A stretch of DNA of 64,000 bases from Sedimenticola hydrogenitrophicus (GCF_029017505.1 NZ_JAQGEI010000010.1:62001-126000); one strand, 5' to 3'; numbered from the stretch's first letter, positions 1 to 12,013 are shown. The notes: a model not told the origin generated them from the letters alone. Translations and numbers: made by a program.

Positions 1-1654
<1,654 letters not shown>

Positions 1655-1735
1655 CAAAGAATTGCATCCTTGGCTGCTCTGTGCAATTGTCACTTATGAC
1701 AATTTACTGGCGATTAATGCCATGACGGCTGCCCG

Positions 1736-2722
1736 ATGAAAAAAATCACCCTGTACTGCTTTGATTATGCCTTCTCCTCCGTCATCACCGGGGTACTGGA
1801 TCTGTTCAGCTTGGTCGGGGTTACCTGGAACAGGATTCAGGAAACCACTTCAGCTCCGTGCTTCCAGGTACAACTGGCGTCACAGGATGGTCATGCGGTT
1901 CGCTGTCTGAATCGCCTCTCGCTGCAGCCGGATGCCGCCATCACGGCAATAAGCGAGAGCGATATCATATTTATCCCGCCCATCGGTGCCGATATCGACA
2001 GGACGCTGGAAAACAATGCCGCGGCCATCACCTGGCTGCGGGAGATGCACGGCAACGGTAGCCAGATTGTCAGCAGCTGCACCGGCAGTTTTCTGTTGGC
2101 TGAAACCGGCCTGCTGGATGGTAAGCGGGCGACCACCCACTGGGGCTATGTGGAGCGCTTCCGCGAGCGTTACCCGCGGGTAAGACTCAGGCCGGAACAG
2201 CTCATTACCAACGAGATAGATCTGTTGTGCGCCGGGGGCGGCAGCGCCTGGCTGGACCTCTCCCTGTTTCTCGTTGAACAGCACTTCGGGCATGACGTTG
2301 CGGTGCAGACCGCCAAGGCGCTGGTAATCGAGAGGAAGCAGCACTCCCAGGCGCCGTACACTACCAGCCAGGACCAGAAGTACCACCAGGATGCAGCGGT
2401 CCTCGCCGCCCAGCTGTGGATGGAGGCTCACCTGGCGGAGAAGATCAGTATCGATCGGCTGGGTGAACGCTTTGGCATGAGTTCCCGAACCTTCAAGCGA
2501 CGGTTCAAGCAGGCGACGGGGGATACGCCCCTCGCCTACCTTCAGTCACTGCGGATAGAGATGGCGAAAAAAATCCTGGAATCCAGCCGGATGCCGGTTG
2601 AACTAGTTACCCAGAGTGTAGGTTATGAAGACAGCAGTTCGTTTATGAAGTTGTTCAAGCGTAAAACCGGTATCTCACCCCAGCATTACCGTAACGCATT
2701 CAGTCACCAACAGCGGAGATAG
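1736..2722 (+). CDS. GlxA family transcriptional regulator (DJ-1/PfpI domain plus AraC HTH)
   Basis: A 328-residue regulator. Residues 1-195 form a class I glutamine-amidotransferase-like (DJ-1/PfpI) sensor domain with the typical SSCTGSFLLAETGLLDG elbow and ATTHW motif. Residues about 215-320 form the AraC/XylS double helix-turn-helix, ending in GYEDSSSFMKLFKRKTGISP. Family members (GlxA, FtrA, ArgR of Pseudomonas, GbdR, CdhR) respond to small nitrogenous or sulfur compounds and activate catabolic genes; the ligand here cannot be read from sequence. Its last 23 bases overlap the convergent DUF1631 gene. The adjacent divergent fadH-like reductase is a possible but unproven target. Confidence 0.9.
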   Translation: MKKITLYCFDYAFSSVITGVLDLFSLVGVTWNRIQETTSAPCFQVQLASQDGHAVRCLNRLSLQPDAAITAISESDIIFIPPIGADIDRTLENNAAAITWLREMHGNGSQIVSSCTGSFLLAETGLLDGKRATTHWGYVERFRERYPRVRLRPEQLITNEIDLLCAGGGSAWLDLSLFLVEQHFGHDVAVQTAKALVIERKQHSQAPYTTSQDQKYHQDAAVLAAQLWMEAHLAEKISIDRLGERFGMSSRTFKRRFKQATGDTPLAYLQSLRIEMAKKILESSRMPVELVTQSVGYEDSSSFMKLFKRKTGISPQHYRNAFSHQQRR

Positions 2723-4961
2723 CCTTCCCGGCCCGCAACAGACTGTAGATCCTCTTCAGGGTCTGATCAACGAACGGGTACCGGTTGGGCGTAATAATGC
2801 GTACTGTCCCGTTGTCCAGCCGCTTGACCAGCTCATCCGTGGACAGCATAAAGGCCTTGAAGCCGAAGCGATCGATGAACATGTGATTATTGGTTATCGG
2901 GCTATACCAGGACTTCTTGACGCGAAGCAGCTTACCATCCGGCGCGGTGAATTCAAACCAGGTGCCGATATCGCTTTTTTGCACCTCCACCCGGTATGCC
3001 ACTAATCTTTTCGAGTGCGCCGTTTCCTCAGCATGAACATTGGCAACCGTGTCGGAACGGACGGCCACCGTCTCAACGGCTACCGCCACCCTCCCCTGCA
3101 GGAGTCCCTGGACCGCCTCACGCAGGGCGATATACTCCGAAGGAGTGTTATCGCCGAGAAATTCGAGCCCCGACTCGATATTTTTCCTCAATCCCGGCCA
3201 GGCATGCTTCAGCCACTCCCCCGTGCGGGCATCCACATAGGCGTTATTCAGTTTGATGATACTGTTAATCACCATCAGGACCGTTCGCCACTGTCTTTGT
3301 TGTTCGATCTTCTGATCCCGCAACAGCAGCAGGGTCATGTAGTTTTTCCAGACCGAGGACAGAAAGCCCCAGAGAACCGGCTGGAACCGCACCCCGGCGC
3401 ATTGCTGTCGCAAGACCGCATCGGCGCGCAATCGGGAATACTCCAGCCGGTCCTTGCCCTGAGTGGCCTCCCTGGTCCGCTCCTCGAGTATTTTTGTTTT
3501 ATGTTCCAGTGCCTGCAGGTGATCGAGGAACTCGTCATGGAACTTTTCAAATATTGAAACGTCATCCTTGAAATCACCCATGATGGTCTGAATCATGTCA
3601 CGCATGGTGTGATAAATACCTGCGTCAAGACTGTTTTCATCGACCCAACGGCGACCGCCATTCACTACCAGATTCAGCAGTTTTCTGGCGATATGCTCAG
3701 GATTGGACAGGAACTCCTGATCGAGAATAGCCACTTTCAGGTACGGCGTGTGCAGGTGACAAATCAGCGCCTTGGTGATACTGGCCAGATCCTGATCGTC
3801 AAGCACATGTTCGAACAGCATGCCGACCAGTTCTATGGTATCCAGATCGGCAGTCGGGATGGTATTGGTATCCAGGCTCCTGTAGATGACCTCCCGTTCA
3901 TCGGCAATCCGCTGTTGCAGGTAATCAATCGTTGCAACGTTGCGATCGGCCGCCGTCGCCGCAGCCGCCGTGGCGGTTGCATACAGGCCCATGTCCAAAT
4001 GCCTTGGCGTATCGAGCTGGTTGATCGCCCGCACCAGATCCGGCTTGCTTCTGAGCTGTGCCAGGTTGCCGCCCGGACGATATTCCGGATGGTTTTTAAA
4101 GCGCGGGTCGGTTTTGAGCCGCTCCGTCAATAGCGAAAGTATTGACCGGAAAACCTCCGCCCCGATGGCAAAATCCTTATTGGTCAACGGCGCGCTACGG
4201 ACAGCCGGCAGAAACTCCGTATCGGTTGAGCTTCGCGCTTTTGTCTCGGTCGATACCCGCCTGTGGCGCTTCTCCGATTTGCCTTGGATCAGGCTAACCA
4301 TGGGGGTCAGATTGGGGTAGATTCCGGCATCGGAAAACAGGCGGTTGATCTCCACATACAATGTGCCGACATTCCCCAGCACACGCTTCTCGAACAGGAC
4401 GTAGAGTATGAGCAGCAGCTTATGCTCCAGGGCAAAATCGGCCGCGACGCTCTGGAAGGTTATCGCGAGATGGTCTGGACTGGCGGGAATATCGGGTCGT
4501 GCGAGTCTCCTGCCCTGGCGGATAACCGCCAGCCGTTGGCCAAGCTGATAGAGTGACTGGTAATGTTTATTTTTCGATTTCTCGATCATCGCCTGGGTGG
4601 CGATGTGCACCTCCAGGTCATTATCATCAACTATGCCGATCAGACCGGCACTATCCGTCTCGATAATCGGTTTGGGGTAGTGAATCGGCCGGCCGCTGAT
4701 AAACTCCCCGAAACCTGTTGTCAGGGTGTCGAAGTAGTTCCGCGTGACGACCCCGCTCAGGTTGCGTATATGACTGATGGCGTCAAAAAAACGCACCTGG
4801 GCGTTATCCGTTTCCGCTTTGCTGGCGAAATCGATCATCGTGGGCTCGACCTCGGAAAACATCCGGGCGAGGCTGTTCTTCAGGTGATCCCGCGTCGCCG
4901 ATTCGTAATCGGTCACCAGTTGTCGGTACTTTGGCAAAACATCGGCTGACACTCTATTCAT
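2700..4961 (-). CDS. DUF1631 family protein
   Basis: A 753-residue protein matching DUF1631, a family of large, mostly helical gammaproteobacterial proteins of unknown role. The N-terminus carries the usual helical block with FFDAISHIRNL. The middle has a basic, low-complexity linker (around residues 225-245) and a coiled-coil-like stretch near residues 490-530. The C-terminal 110 residues form a compact beta-rich module (GTWFEFTAPDGKLLRVKKSW) that resembles PilZ-like folds in this family. It has no signal peptide and no membrane span. It lies 76 bp downstream of the ATPase-OmpA gene on the same strand and probably shares its transcript. Its stop codon overlaps the 3' end of the convergent regulator. 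Confidence 0.8.
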   Translation of the reverse strand: MNRVSADVLPKYRQLVTDYESATRDHLKNSLARMFSEVEPTMIDFASKAETDNAQVRFFDAISHIRNLSGVVTRNYFDTLTTGFGEFISGRPIHYPKPIIETDSAGLIGIVDDNDLEVHIATQAMIEKSKNKHYQSLYQLGQRLAVIRQGRRLARPDIPASPDHLAITFQSVAADFALEHKLLLILYVLFEKRVLGNVGTLYVEINRLFSDAGIYPNLTPMVSLIQGKSEKRHRRVSTETKARSSTDTEFLPAVRSAPLTNKDFAIGAEVFRSILSLLTERLKTDPRFKNHPEYRPGGNLAQLRSKPDLVRAINQLDTPRHLDMGLYATATAAAATAADRNVATIDYLQQRIADEREVIYRSLDTNTIPTADLDTIELVGMLFEHVLDDQDLASITKALICHLHTPYLKVAILDQEFLSNPEHIARKLLNLVVNGGRRWVDENSLDAGIYHTMRDMIQTIMGDFKDDVSIFEKFHDEFLDHLQALEHKTKILEERTREATQGKDRLEYSRLRADAVLRQQCAGVRFQPVLWGFLSSVWKNYMTLLLLRDQKIEQQRQWRTVLMVINSIIKLNNAYVDARTGEWLKHAWPGLRKNIESGLEFLGDNTPSEYIALREAVQGLLQGRVAVAVETVAVRSDTVANVHAEETAHSKRLVAYRVEVQKSDIGTWFEFTAPDGKLLRVKKSWYSPITNNHMFIDRFGFKAFMLSTDELVKRLDNGTVRIITPNRYPFVDQTLKRIYSLLRAGKAISAVGD

Positions 4962-5037
4962 GCCAAATCACGCGCCACCCTACCTCGGGTATCTGAATGG
5001 AGGGAGGAATTGTGCAGGAACATACATGGGTGACGGC

Positions 5038-7566
5038 TCAGTTAACCGGTGGGACTATGACTATCTTCACAAGCCGCTGCATGTGTCGTGCTCTTGCTCT
5101 ATTATCGGAGCGACTTCTCAGCACCGGATAAACGCCGCGTCCTTCAACATGGAGCCGGCTTTTGGCAATGTTTTTTTTTTCGAGATAGGCGGCTACGGCG
5201 TCAGCACGCTTGAACGAAAGTTCCAGATTATAATAGCGGTTCCCGCTGTTATCCGCATATCCGATGATCCGGGCCGTATCCTCGGTGTGTCGTTTCAACC
5301 ACTCCACCACCTCGGACAACTGGCCGACATACTCCTCTCCAATCGCAGTGCTGTTGCTGTTGAAGAGTACCTGTCGCTCCGGTCGCTGCCCGCTGGCCTG
5401 TTCAGCCGGGAGCCCGGCCGTCTCCCGAGTTTGCTCATGGTAGAGTATGCGGTCGTTGGTGGGTGTGCGCGGGATATCCTTGCGCTTCGGCGGTGGGTAC
5501 GAGGTCGATACCGTCTCCTGGCTCATCCGGCCGTTGATGGCGGCCTGATCAATAATAGAATCCACCGTTACCGGCGAGGCCGGTTCATCGGCGGGTGCTG
5601 GCGACGCACCGTCCATGGGAAGCGGATCACCCGCCGTGGGTGTTGCTGCCATAACGGGTTCTTCCGTTTCCTCTTCCACTACCCGCACAGTGGTTTGTGT
5701 GATCGGAATCGGTAGCTCCGGGACGGCTTGCCCGGTTTCCTCGGGTGCCAGCGCGACGGGGATGATTGGCGCCGGGGTATCGACCATCGGATGCAGATTC
5801 GGCGGTGCGGAATTGTCGGTATGCTGGGCGGTTTCGCTATTGGCAGGTGTAGCGGAAACAGCGCTTTGCTCAACTACCGGCGCCGTTTTTTTTTGCTCGT
5901 CGATCACCCGGTCGTTTCGCGGGGTGTCGCGTGCTATCTGGTTGCCAGGGGGATCGCCGGACAATCGCGGAGCCGTCTCGCGGACTCTCTCCGCGGGTTG
6001 TGCCGCCTCATCCTGCGTGACCAGGCCCGTCGCCTCTAAATACTTCGCAGTATTATCGTTGCTGTTGGTATTGGCCGGTTTCCGGTCCGGAGTGAGCGCC
6101 GCCTGTTCACTCCGGCTGGATATGGCGTCACCGATTTTCTGTTCAAGCCTTTCTATACTGTCTTGAAACAGTGGCGGACGAATCACGTAGAGCGTTATCG
6201 ATGCCACAACGAGTATGAACATAAACAGCAGCGTTATGCCCAGTAAACTCCGCTTTCGGCCGGCGTTACCACGGGGATGGGCGCGCGCCTGATATTCGTT
6301 GTAATAGTGGGTCCTTGGATCGGCGGTCATTTTCTCCCGCTGCGCCTTGGCAAACCGGTCACCATAACCTTGTTCGACGACAAGTGATTCAACGGGTTGG
6401 CGGATAGGTATCGGCTCGGAAGGCAGGTCCAGGGTATCGCCGAGCGAGAAATAATTCTCCTGGATTACATCCTCTTCGGTGCTCTGGGTCTGATCGGGAG
6501 AATGACTCCCTTCCCGCTTGGTCTGTTCCTCGAGCGAGCAGAAATGGGGAATCTCATCGTCCCGCGGTTGGGGGCGGGATAGTGGTGTGGTCGCGACCGA
6601 GGTTTTCCGGGCCGCCCGGTCCGTTTTGGCCAGATCAGGTTCGGTCCGCTCAATCAGCGGCGCTGTCGGCGGGTTATTATCCGTACCCGGCTGCAGGTCC
6701 GACTCTTCATCATCCATCAGGGAGGGCAGTTCCGCTTCGAAGCCCGCCGGCGCCAACTGCTCGAGTTGCAGCTCTTGCACCACGGTTCTTACATCGGCGG
6801 CACGGATGCGATGCTTTTCCTCCACGCAACCGTGGAGTAAGAAACGGCTGCATATAAGGTTAATTCTTCTCGGAACACCCTTACTGAACTGGAACACAAG
6901 CGGGTACACACCCTCATCGATCGTCGGATCATCCCTCCAGCCGACACGCTCCAGGCGATGTCGGATGTAGGCCTTTGTGTCCGGCTCGCTCAGTGAGTCA
7001 AGATGGCAGGCGGCCACGAGACGCTGGTGAACCTGCTCCATACTCGGTTTCTGGATCAGATCACGCAGATTTTCCTGGCCGATAAGAAAGATCTGCAGCA
7101 ACGGCTGATTATTCAGTTGCAGGTTGGTTAATAGCCGGAGCTCTTCCAGTGCCGAAGCGGAGAGGTCCTGTGCTTCATCGATAATCAGCAGTGCCCGGGT
7201 GCCCTCTTCATGGAAGCGCCGCAGTCGCACGGAGAGACCCTGAAGCACAACCGCCTTGTTCGGGGCATCGATATCGAGTCCGAAATTGCATGCCACAAGC
7301 CGAAGCAGATCATCCGCCTCGAGTTGTGTGCTAACGATGGTGGCCACCACTATCGTGGATTGCGACAAGCCATCAACCAGGTCATTTACCAGCGTGGTCT
7401 TGCCGGTTCCGGGTTTACCGGTCACCATCACAAAGCCTTCGGCCCTGTGGATGGCATACTGCATATATGCCTTGGCCTTGGCATAACTCTTATGACTGAA
7501 ACAGAACCGATGATCAGGGCTCAGCCTGAACGGTTCGGCTTTCAGATTGTAGAAAGACTCATACAT
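5038..7566 (-). CDS. XrtA/ExeA-type AAA ATPase fused to a membrane span and OmpA-like domain
   Basis: An 842-residue fusion. Residues 1-285 are an ExeA/GspA-like AAA ATPase of the PEP-CTERM/XrtA-associated subfamily: it starts MYESFYNLKAEPFRLSP, has Walker A GKPGTGKTT near 50-58 and Walker B ALLIIDEAQ near 125-135. Residues 290-435 are a charged linker. One hydrophobic span (LLGITLLFMFILVVASITLY) lies near 440-462, followed by a Pro/Thr/Glu-rich periplasmic region. Residues 728-842 are an OmpA_C-type domain with GYADNSGN and the KRADAV helix, which carry the Asp and Arg used to bind peptidoglycan. The likely topology is cytosolic ATPase, inner-membrane anchor and cell-wall grip, suiting assembly of an export apparatus through peptidoglycan. 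Upstream is a long intergenic region with a MITE; DUF1631 is downstream. Confidence 0.88.
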   Translation of the reverse strand: MYESFYNLKAEPFRLSPDHRFCFSHKSYAKAKAYMQYAIHRAEGFVMVTGKPGTGKTTLVNDLVDGLSQSTIVVATIVSTQLEADDLLRLVACNFGLDIDAPNKAVVLQGLSVRLRRFHEEGTRALLIIDEAQDLSASALEELRLLTNLQLNNQPLLQIFLIGQENLRDLIQKPSMEQVHQRLVAACHLDSLSEPDTKAYIRHRLERVGWRDDPTIDEGVYPLVFQFSKGVPRRINLICSRFLLHGCVEEKHRIRAADVRTVVQELQLEQLAPAGFEAELPSLMDDEESDLQPGTDNNPPTAPLIERTEPDLAKTDRAARKTSVATTPLSRPQPRDDEIPHFCSLEEQTKREGSHSPDQTQSTEEDVIQENYFSLGDTLDLPSEPIPIRQPVESLVVEQGYGDRFAKAQREKMTADPRTHYYNEYQARAHPRGNAGRKRSLLGITLLFMFILVVASITLYVIRPPLFQDSIERLEQKIGDAISSRSEQAALTPDRKPANTNSNDNTAKYLEATGLVTQDEAAQPAERVRETAPRLSGDPPGNQIARDTPRNDRVIDEQKKTAPVVEQSAVSATPANSETAQHTDNSAPPNLHPMVDTPAPIIPVALAPEETGQAVPELPIPITQTTVRVVEEETEEPVMAATPTAGDPLPMDGASPAPADEPASPVTVDSIIDQAAINGRMSQETVSTSYPPPKRKDIPRTPTNDRILYHEQTRETAGLPAEQASGQRPERQVLFNSNSTAIGEEYVGQLSEVVEWLKRHTEDTARIIGYADNSGNRYYNLELSFKRADAVAAYLEKKNIAKSRLHVEGRGVYPVLRSRSDNRARARHMQRLVKIVIVPPVN

Positions 7567-8063
7567 AATACACGATCAATCCTTTGTCAGGCGTACGCCA
7601 TCGCGTTGTTAAATCACTATTTTCCTCGCTCGATGCCTCTATTGTGGCGATTCCCAACGGGTAGCGATAAGACTGGGGGGCTCTCTTGAATCAGCTATCG
7701 CTTCAGCATCCTCTCTTCCGGTCAACAGCACAACAGGATCAATGCACGGGTTTGGAAAAATGTGATCAAATTACAGATAATCAGTATGTTACCGTATATA
7801 TATACAACAGTACATTAGAGTGATATTTATCATACCAGTTAAATCCAGGCGCATAAATCATGCAGGTCGTTCGTATTAAGAAATAGCTTCCGAGGTGAAC
7901 AGATACAGATTCCAGGATTTAGCGTATTAACTATTTGGGGCAATTACTGCTATAAAGTCCTGTGAACCACACAGCACGAATACACCCCCGTGTAAACAGG
8001 ATAGCAGCCCCGTAAAAGAGTGCATCCCTGGGGTATAATCAACAGGCGAGGCAACTGCTATGC
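7567..8063. other. Gene-free divergent promoter region
   Basis: About 500 bp without a supportable ORF lie between the divergent ATPase genes, followed by the MITE at 8064. The stretch at 7780-7850 is markedly AT-rich and contains the self-complementary GTATATATATAC near 7794. I found no convincing sigma-54 -24/-12 element on either strand, although the nearby PrsR regulator would predict one. Promoters for the two ATPase genes presumably lie here. Confidence 0.5.
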
Positions 8064-8280
8064 TTAGGGCTCGCGCAAAAATAAGTTCCGGTATTCGGTT
8101 GCCACTGGACCCCGCTGGCGGCGTTACGCTTTTTGGCAAGGGAGCGGGTTTGTCCATGGATGGACTTATGCCGCAGAGGCCATGGATGGCCGGGAGCGGC
8201 CATTGCCTGCAAAGCGTGCCTTGCCAGCGTGGCCCAGTTACGCCCTCGGTACTGCGAAATTATTCTTGCGCGAGCCCTTA
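8064..8280 (+). mobile_element. MITE-like element, family B copy 1 (217 bp)
   Basis: Terminal inverted repeats GGGCTCGCGCAAAAATAA / TTATTCTTGCGCGAGCCC are flanked by a TTA direct repeat on both sides, consistent with a 3-bp target duplication. The interior is partly palindromic (CCATGGATGG, GGCCATGGATGGCC). An equally long copy in the same orientation lies at 12014-12230, and a shortened inverted copy at 52103-52267. There is no transposase ORF, so it would depend on an element elsewhere. It lies between the two divergent ATPase genes, about 115 bp before the plus-strand one. Confidence 0.88.
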
Positions 8281-8396
8281 GCGGACCCATGTGAAAGAAA
8301 ATTTGCCAGGGAAGCGATCAACCATGGTATCGGGAAGCTGAAAAAAGCTGACCGGTATCAATAACAAGGATGGCAGACATTGCCATAAATATAACC

Positions 8397-9242
8397 ATGT
8401 ATGAAAAATTCTATCACCTGGAAGCGGACCCCTTCCGGCTCAGTCCAAACACCAGGCCTGGCTATAGGCATACCAGCTACATCCAGGCGAAGACCTACAT
8501 GCTCTATGCGTTGCGCCGCGGCGAGGGCATTGTGCTTGTCACCGGGAGGCCCGGAACGGGTAAGACGGCCTTGCTGAGAGACTTCATCAACTCCATCCAG
8601 AATGAGCCCATTGTCACTGCCGATCTGGTCTCCACTCAGCTGCAATCCACAGACCTGATCAGGATGATCGCTTTCAGCTTCGGTATCGACCCACTGATCG
8701 GCGCTGAGACGACAATCATCAGTGAATTGAAGGCCCGGCTTTCAGAGATGCGTAATCTCGGCCGGCGTCCCCTGTTAATCATTGATGAGGCGCAGAATCT
8801 GGAGAATGAAGCGCTGCGCAAGATAGAGCTGCTGATGGAGCTCAGGTGGCAATCAGAACCACTGATTCAGATTTTTCTCATTGGCAGAGAACCGCTGCGC
8901 GAACTGGTGCTCGCGGAATCCCTTAAACGGCTTTATCAACAGGTAAACGCCGTGCTCTACATCGAACCGCTCGATGAGCGCGGCACGGCTGAATATATCC
9001 GGCACAGATTAATCCAGGTGGGCTGGGATTATGACCCCCAATTGGCGGATGAGATCTTCCCGGTAATTTACACCTACAGCCACGGTATCCCGCGTTTGAT
9101 CAATCTCATCTGCAGCCAGGTGCTTCTGTTTGGGATGACGGAAGGTCTGCATTTCATCGGCCCGGACGAGCTCAATTCGGTTTTGGAGCAAATGATCAAT
9201 GATCAGATGCTACCCTCGCCATTGCCGCATATCGCCGCGTGA
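8397..9242 (+). CDS. XrtA/ExeA-type AAA ATPase
   Basis: A second ATPase of the same subfamily as the fused one at 5038-7566, but ending at the ATPase domain (about 281 residues). I chose the ATG at 8397 because the family starts MYEKFYHLEADPFRLSP; an in-frame ATG at 8370 would add nine residues and has AAGG close upstream. Walker A is TGRPGTGKTALL and Walker B is RRPLLIIDEAQNLE. It is likely cytosolic, supplying ATP-driven work to a polysaccharide or exosortase-linked export system. It is convergent with the dehydrogenase gene 9 bp downstream. Having two paralogues side by side, one with and one without a periplasmic anchor, suggests duplication and specialisation. Confidence 0.88.
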   Translation: MYEKFYHLEADPFRLSPNTRPGYRHTSYIQAKTYMLYALRRGEGIVLVTGRPGTGKTALLRDFINSIQNEPIVTADLVSTQLQSTDLIRMIAFSFGIDPLIGAETTIISELKARLSEMRNLGRRPLLIIDEAQNLENEALRKIELLMELRWQSEPLIQIFLIGREPLRELVLAESLKRLYQQVNAVLYIEPLDERGTAEYIRHRLIQVGWDYDPQLADEIFPVIYTYSHGIPRLINLICSQVLLFGMTEGLHFIGPDELNSVLEQMINDQMLPSPLPHIAA

Positions 9243-9251
9243 CCGGATAGG

Positions 9252-10571
9252 TCAGAGTCTCCAGAGCTCAATCCCGGCGTTGGAGAATGCGCTTCTGTCC
9301 AGCTTGGATTTCACATCCATCACGACCGCACCTTGATGCATGATTGCTGCAAAATCCGCTACCGAGAGCGACTGATACTGACTATGGGCTACCGCCAGCA
9401 CCACCGCCTGGGCCTGCGGCAGCTGATCCCAACTCTGTAACTGGACGCCATACTCCTGGACCGCCTCTTCCGGGTCGGCCATAGGGTCCGTCACATACAC
9501 ATCGACGTTGTAGCTTTTCAGTTCATCGATAATATCCACAACCCGGGAATTTCTCAGGTCCGGACAGTTTTCCTTGAATGTCAGACCGAGGATGACCACC
9601 TTGGCGCCATTCACCGAATGACCGGCCCGAATCATCCGTTTCACCGTCTGCTCGGCAATATATTTGCCCATGCCGTCATTGGTCTTGCGGCCGGCAAGAA
9701 TCACCTGGGGGTGATAGCCCACCGCCTCTGCCTTGTAGGTCAGGTAATAGGGATCAACCCCGATGCAGTGCCCCCCGACCAGGCCTGGCCGGAATGGCAG
9801 GAAATTCCATTTGGTACCGGCGGCCTCAAGCACATCGATGGTATCAATATCCATCTTGTGGAAAATCATCGCCAGTTCGTTCATCAAGGCGATATTCAGA
9901 TCACGCTGGGTGTTCTCGATCACCTTGGCCGCCTCAGCGACCTTGATGGTGGAGGCACGGCAGACTCCAGCCGTGACAACGCTCTCATAGAGTTCGGCGA
10001 CCAGCTCCCGGGTAATCGGTGTATCTCCGGAGACCACCTTGACAATGGTCTCCAGCCGATTCTCCTTATCTCCGGGATTAATCCGTTCGGGCGAGTAACC
10101 GATGTAGAATCCGCTATGCCGATCACCGCTGTCGGCGCCGTCACGGCCGGCCCACTGCATACCGGATATCTGTTCGATAATCGGTACGCAGACCTCTTCC
10201 GTGCAGCCCGGATAGACCGTGGATTCGAATACCACCGTTGCCCCGGGCTTGAGGTAAGCGGCCAGCGCCCGGCACGCCCCGATCACGGGACCCAGGTCAG
10301 GTTTTCTGGCATGATCGATCGGGGTCGGTACCGCCACCACGATGATCGACGCCTCGACAAGGCGTGATGGATCACTGGTATATTCGAGATAGGAGGCAAT
10401 GGCCAGATCTTCCGGCTCGACTTCACCACTGGGGTCGAATCCGTTGCGATAATTGGTCAGCTTTCTCTCATCCAGGTCATAGCCGATCGTATCGCGTTTT
10501 TTACCAAATGCCACCGCCAGTGGCAAACCGACATAACCAAGACCTACGACTGCAATTTTGTCCATCATCAT
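9252..10571 (-). CDS. tviB: UDP-N-acetylhexosamine 6-dehydrogenase (TviB/WbpA family)
   Basis: A 439-residue nucleotide-sugar dehydrogenase oxidising UDP-GlcNAc or UDP-GalNAc at C6 to the uronic acid with two NAD+. It has the N-terminal Rossmann motif VGLGYVGLPLAVAFG and the catalytic Cys in GGHCIGVDPYYL. The segment ESTVYPGCTEEVC and the spacing match TviB/WbpA rather than the UDP-glucose dehydrogenase Ugd. Three ATGs occur in a row at the start; the third (10565) has the better spacing from CAGGA. It lies 128 bp downstream of the epimerase gene on the same strand. Together they form the Vi-antigen-type route to UDP-GalNAcA, a precursor for the exopolysaccharide built by this locus. Confidence 0.9.
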   Translation of the reverse strand: MMMDKIAVVGLGYVGLPLAVAFGKKRDTIGYDLDERKLTNYRNGFDPSGEVEPEDLAIASYLEYTSDPSRLVEASIIVVAVPTPIDHARKPDLGPVIGACRALAAYLKPGATVVFESTVYPGCTEEVCVPIIEQISGMQWAGRDGADSGDRHSGFYIGYSPERINPGDKENRLETIVKVVSGDTPITRELVAELYESVVTAGVCRASTIKVAEAAKVIENTQRDLNIALMNELAMIFHKMDIDTIDVLEAAGTKWNFLPFRPGLVGGHCIGVDPYYLTYKAEAVGYHPQVILAGRKTNDGMGKYIAEQTVKRMIRAGHSVNGAKVVILGLTFKENCPDLRNSRVVDIIDELKSYNVDVYVTDPMADPEEAVQEYGVQLQSWDQLPQAQAVVLAVAHSQYQSLSVADFAAIMHQGAVVMDVKSKLDRSAFSNAGIELWRL

Positions 10572-10699
10572 TCCTGATATTTGTTGAGCCCGTTACAGCG
10601 GGCCGGTCATTATGGCGACCTGAGCCGACTCTTCCGGTTCGGACTCGATAATGAGGGATTCACCGGTGAAGCCAGGTCCATTTTTTAAAATTGTCTGTT

Positions 10700-11737
10700 T
10701 CAGGCACCCGCCTCTAACTCGTCCAGAAACCAGCGGGTGGTCACCTCCAGCCCTTGCTGCAGATCGTGGGACGGGGCGTAGCCAAGCAGCGCGACTGCCT
10801 TGGATATATCCGCCTGCGAGTGCCGGACATCGCCGGCCCGGAACTCGACATAGTCCGGTTGTGCATCGGCGATGCGCTCATGGCGCAGGGCAAGCCGCTT
10901 CCTGATTTCGCTGAAAAGCTCGTTCAGCGTGGTACGGGCACCGTATGCTACATTGTATACTTGGTTCACTGCCTGCGGATTGGATGTGGTTGCCGCCAAT
11001 AGATTCATCTGCACCGTATTGCCGATGAAACAGAAATCCCTGGAGGTCTCACCATCGCCGTTGATGCGGCAGGTAACCCCCCGGTAGAGCTCCTCTATCC
11101 AGCGCGGGATTACCGCGGCATAGGCGCCTTTGGGGTCCTGACGTGGCCCAAACACGTTGAAATAACGCAGACCAATCGATTCGATGCCGTAGGTTCGGGC
11201 GAAGACATCCGCATATAACTCGTTGACATACTTTGTCACCGCATAAGGTGAGAGCGGCTTGCCTATCAGCTCTTCTCGCTTCGGCAGGCCCGGATGATCC
11301 CCATAGGTCGAGGAAGAGGCCGCGTAAATAAACCGCTTCACCCCGGCATCCCTGGCCGCAACCAGCATATTAAGAAAACCGCTACTGTTGGTGTCATTGG
11401 TGGTTAACGGATCGTTGATTGAGCGGGGCACACTGCCCAGGGCGGCCTGATGCAGTACATAGTCAACCCCCTCAGCGGCTATCCTGCACTGGTCAATGCT
11501 CCTGATATCCAGTTCATGGAAGGTAAACCGTTGCCATTGCGTGTCACTGACCAGGCCACGGACTTTTTCCAGATTGTGCGGATGACCGGTGGCAAAGTTA
11601 TCCAATCCCACCACCGTCTGGTCGAGCTGCAACAGCTCTTCCAGAAGATTCGAACCGATAAAACCGGCGACACCGGTGATTAACCAGGTACGCGGATTGT
11701 CCCGAAGTTCGTCCCGAACTTGCATAAACACTGACAT
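10700..11737 (-). CDS. tviC: UDP-N-acetylglucosamine 4-epimerase (TviC/WbpP family)
   Basis: A 345-residue extended short-chain dehydrogenase/epimerase. It has the NAD-binding motif [13 protein letters not shown] near residue 20 and the catalytic SPYAVTK (Tyr and Lys of YxxxK) around residue 165. The N-terminal extension before the Rossmann fold ([21 protein letters not shown]) is typical of WbpP/TviC, which interconvert UDP-GlcNAc and UDP-GalNAc or their uronic acids. It is first in a two-gene unit with the dehydrogenase downstream. Upstream are a 276-bp gap and the second MITE. Substrate preference is inferred from the pairing. Confidence 0.9.
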   Translation of the reverse strand: MSVFMQVRDELRDNPRTWLITGVAGFIGSNLLEELLQLDQTVVGLDNFATGHPHNLEKVRGLVSDTQWQRFTFHELDIRSIDQCRIAAEGVDYVLHQAALGSVPRSINDPLTTNDTNSSGFLNMLVAARDAGVKRFIYAASSSTYGDHPGLPKREELIGKPLSPYAVTKYVNELYADVFARTYGIESIGLRYFNVFGPRQDPKGAYAAVIPRWIEELYRGVTCRINGDGETSRDFCFIGNTVQMNLLAATTSNPQAVNQVYNVAYGARTTLNELFSEIRKRLALRHERIADAQPDYVEFRAGDVRHSQADISKAVALLGYAPSHDLQQGLEVTTRWFLDELEAGA

Positions 11738-12013
11738 TTTCTAGCCCTACCTCACCCTGCTGATGCCGCCCTATCCTGGGGCCTCCGGGCGCGCCGTGGA
11801 TCAGCCCTGGGTATTTGAACCAAGCTGTTAATAATCCAGCAGATTGTACTTTCAAACACCCCCCGGGGCCAGTGGAATAAGCTAACATGAGTGACGATTC
11901 CTTATTTCCCCTCCGGCTCCGCGGGGTGTTCAAATACGCCCGGACACCGGGGTACAATCGGGACCATGATGCACCACCGTTATAGCACGGCTGAACTTGC
12001 CCTGTATCGGAAC

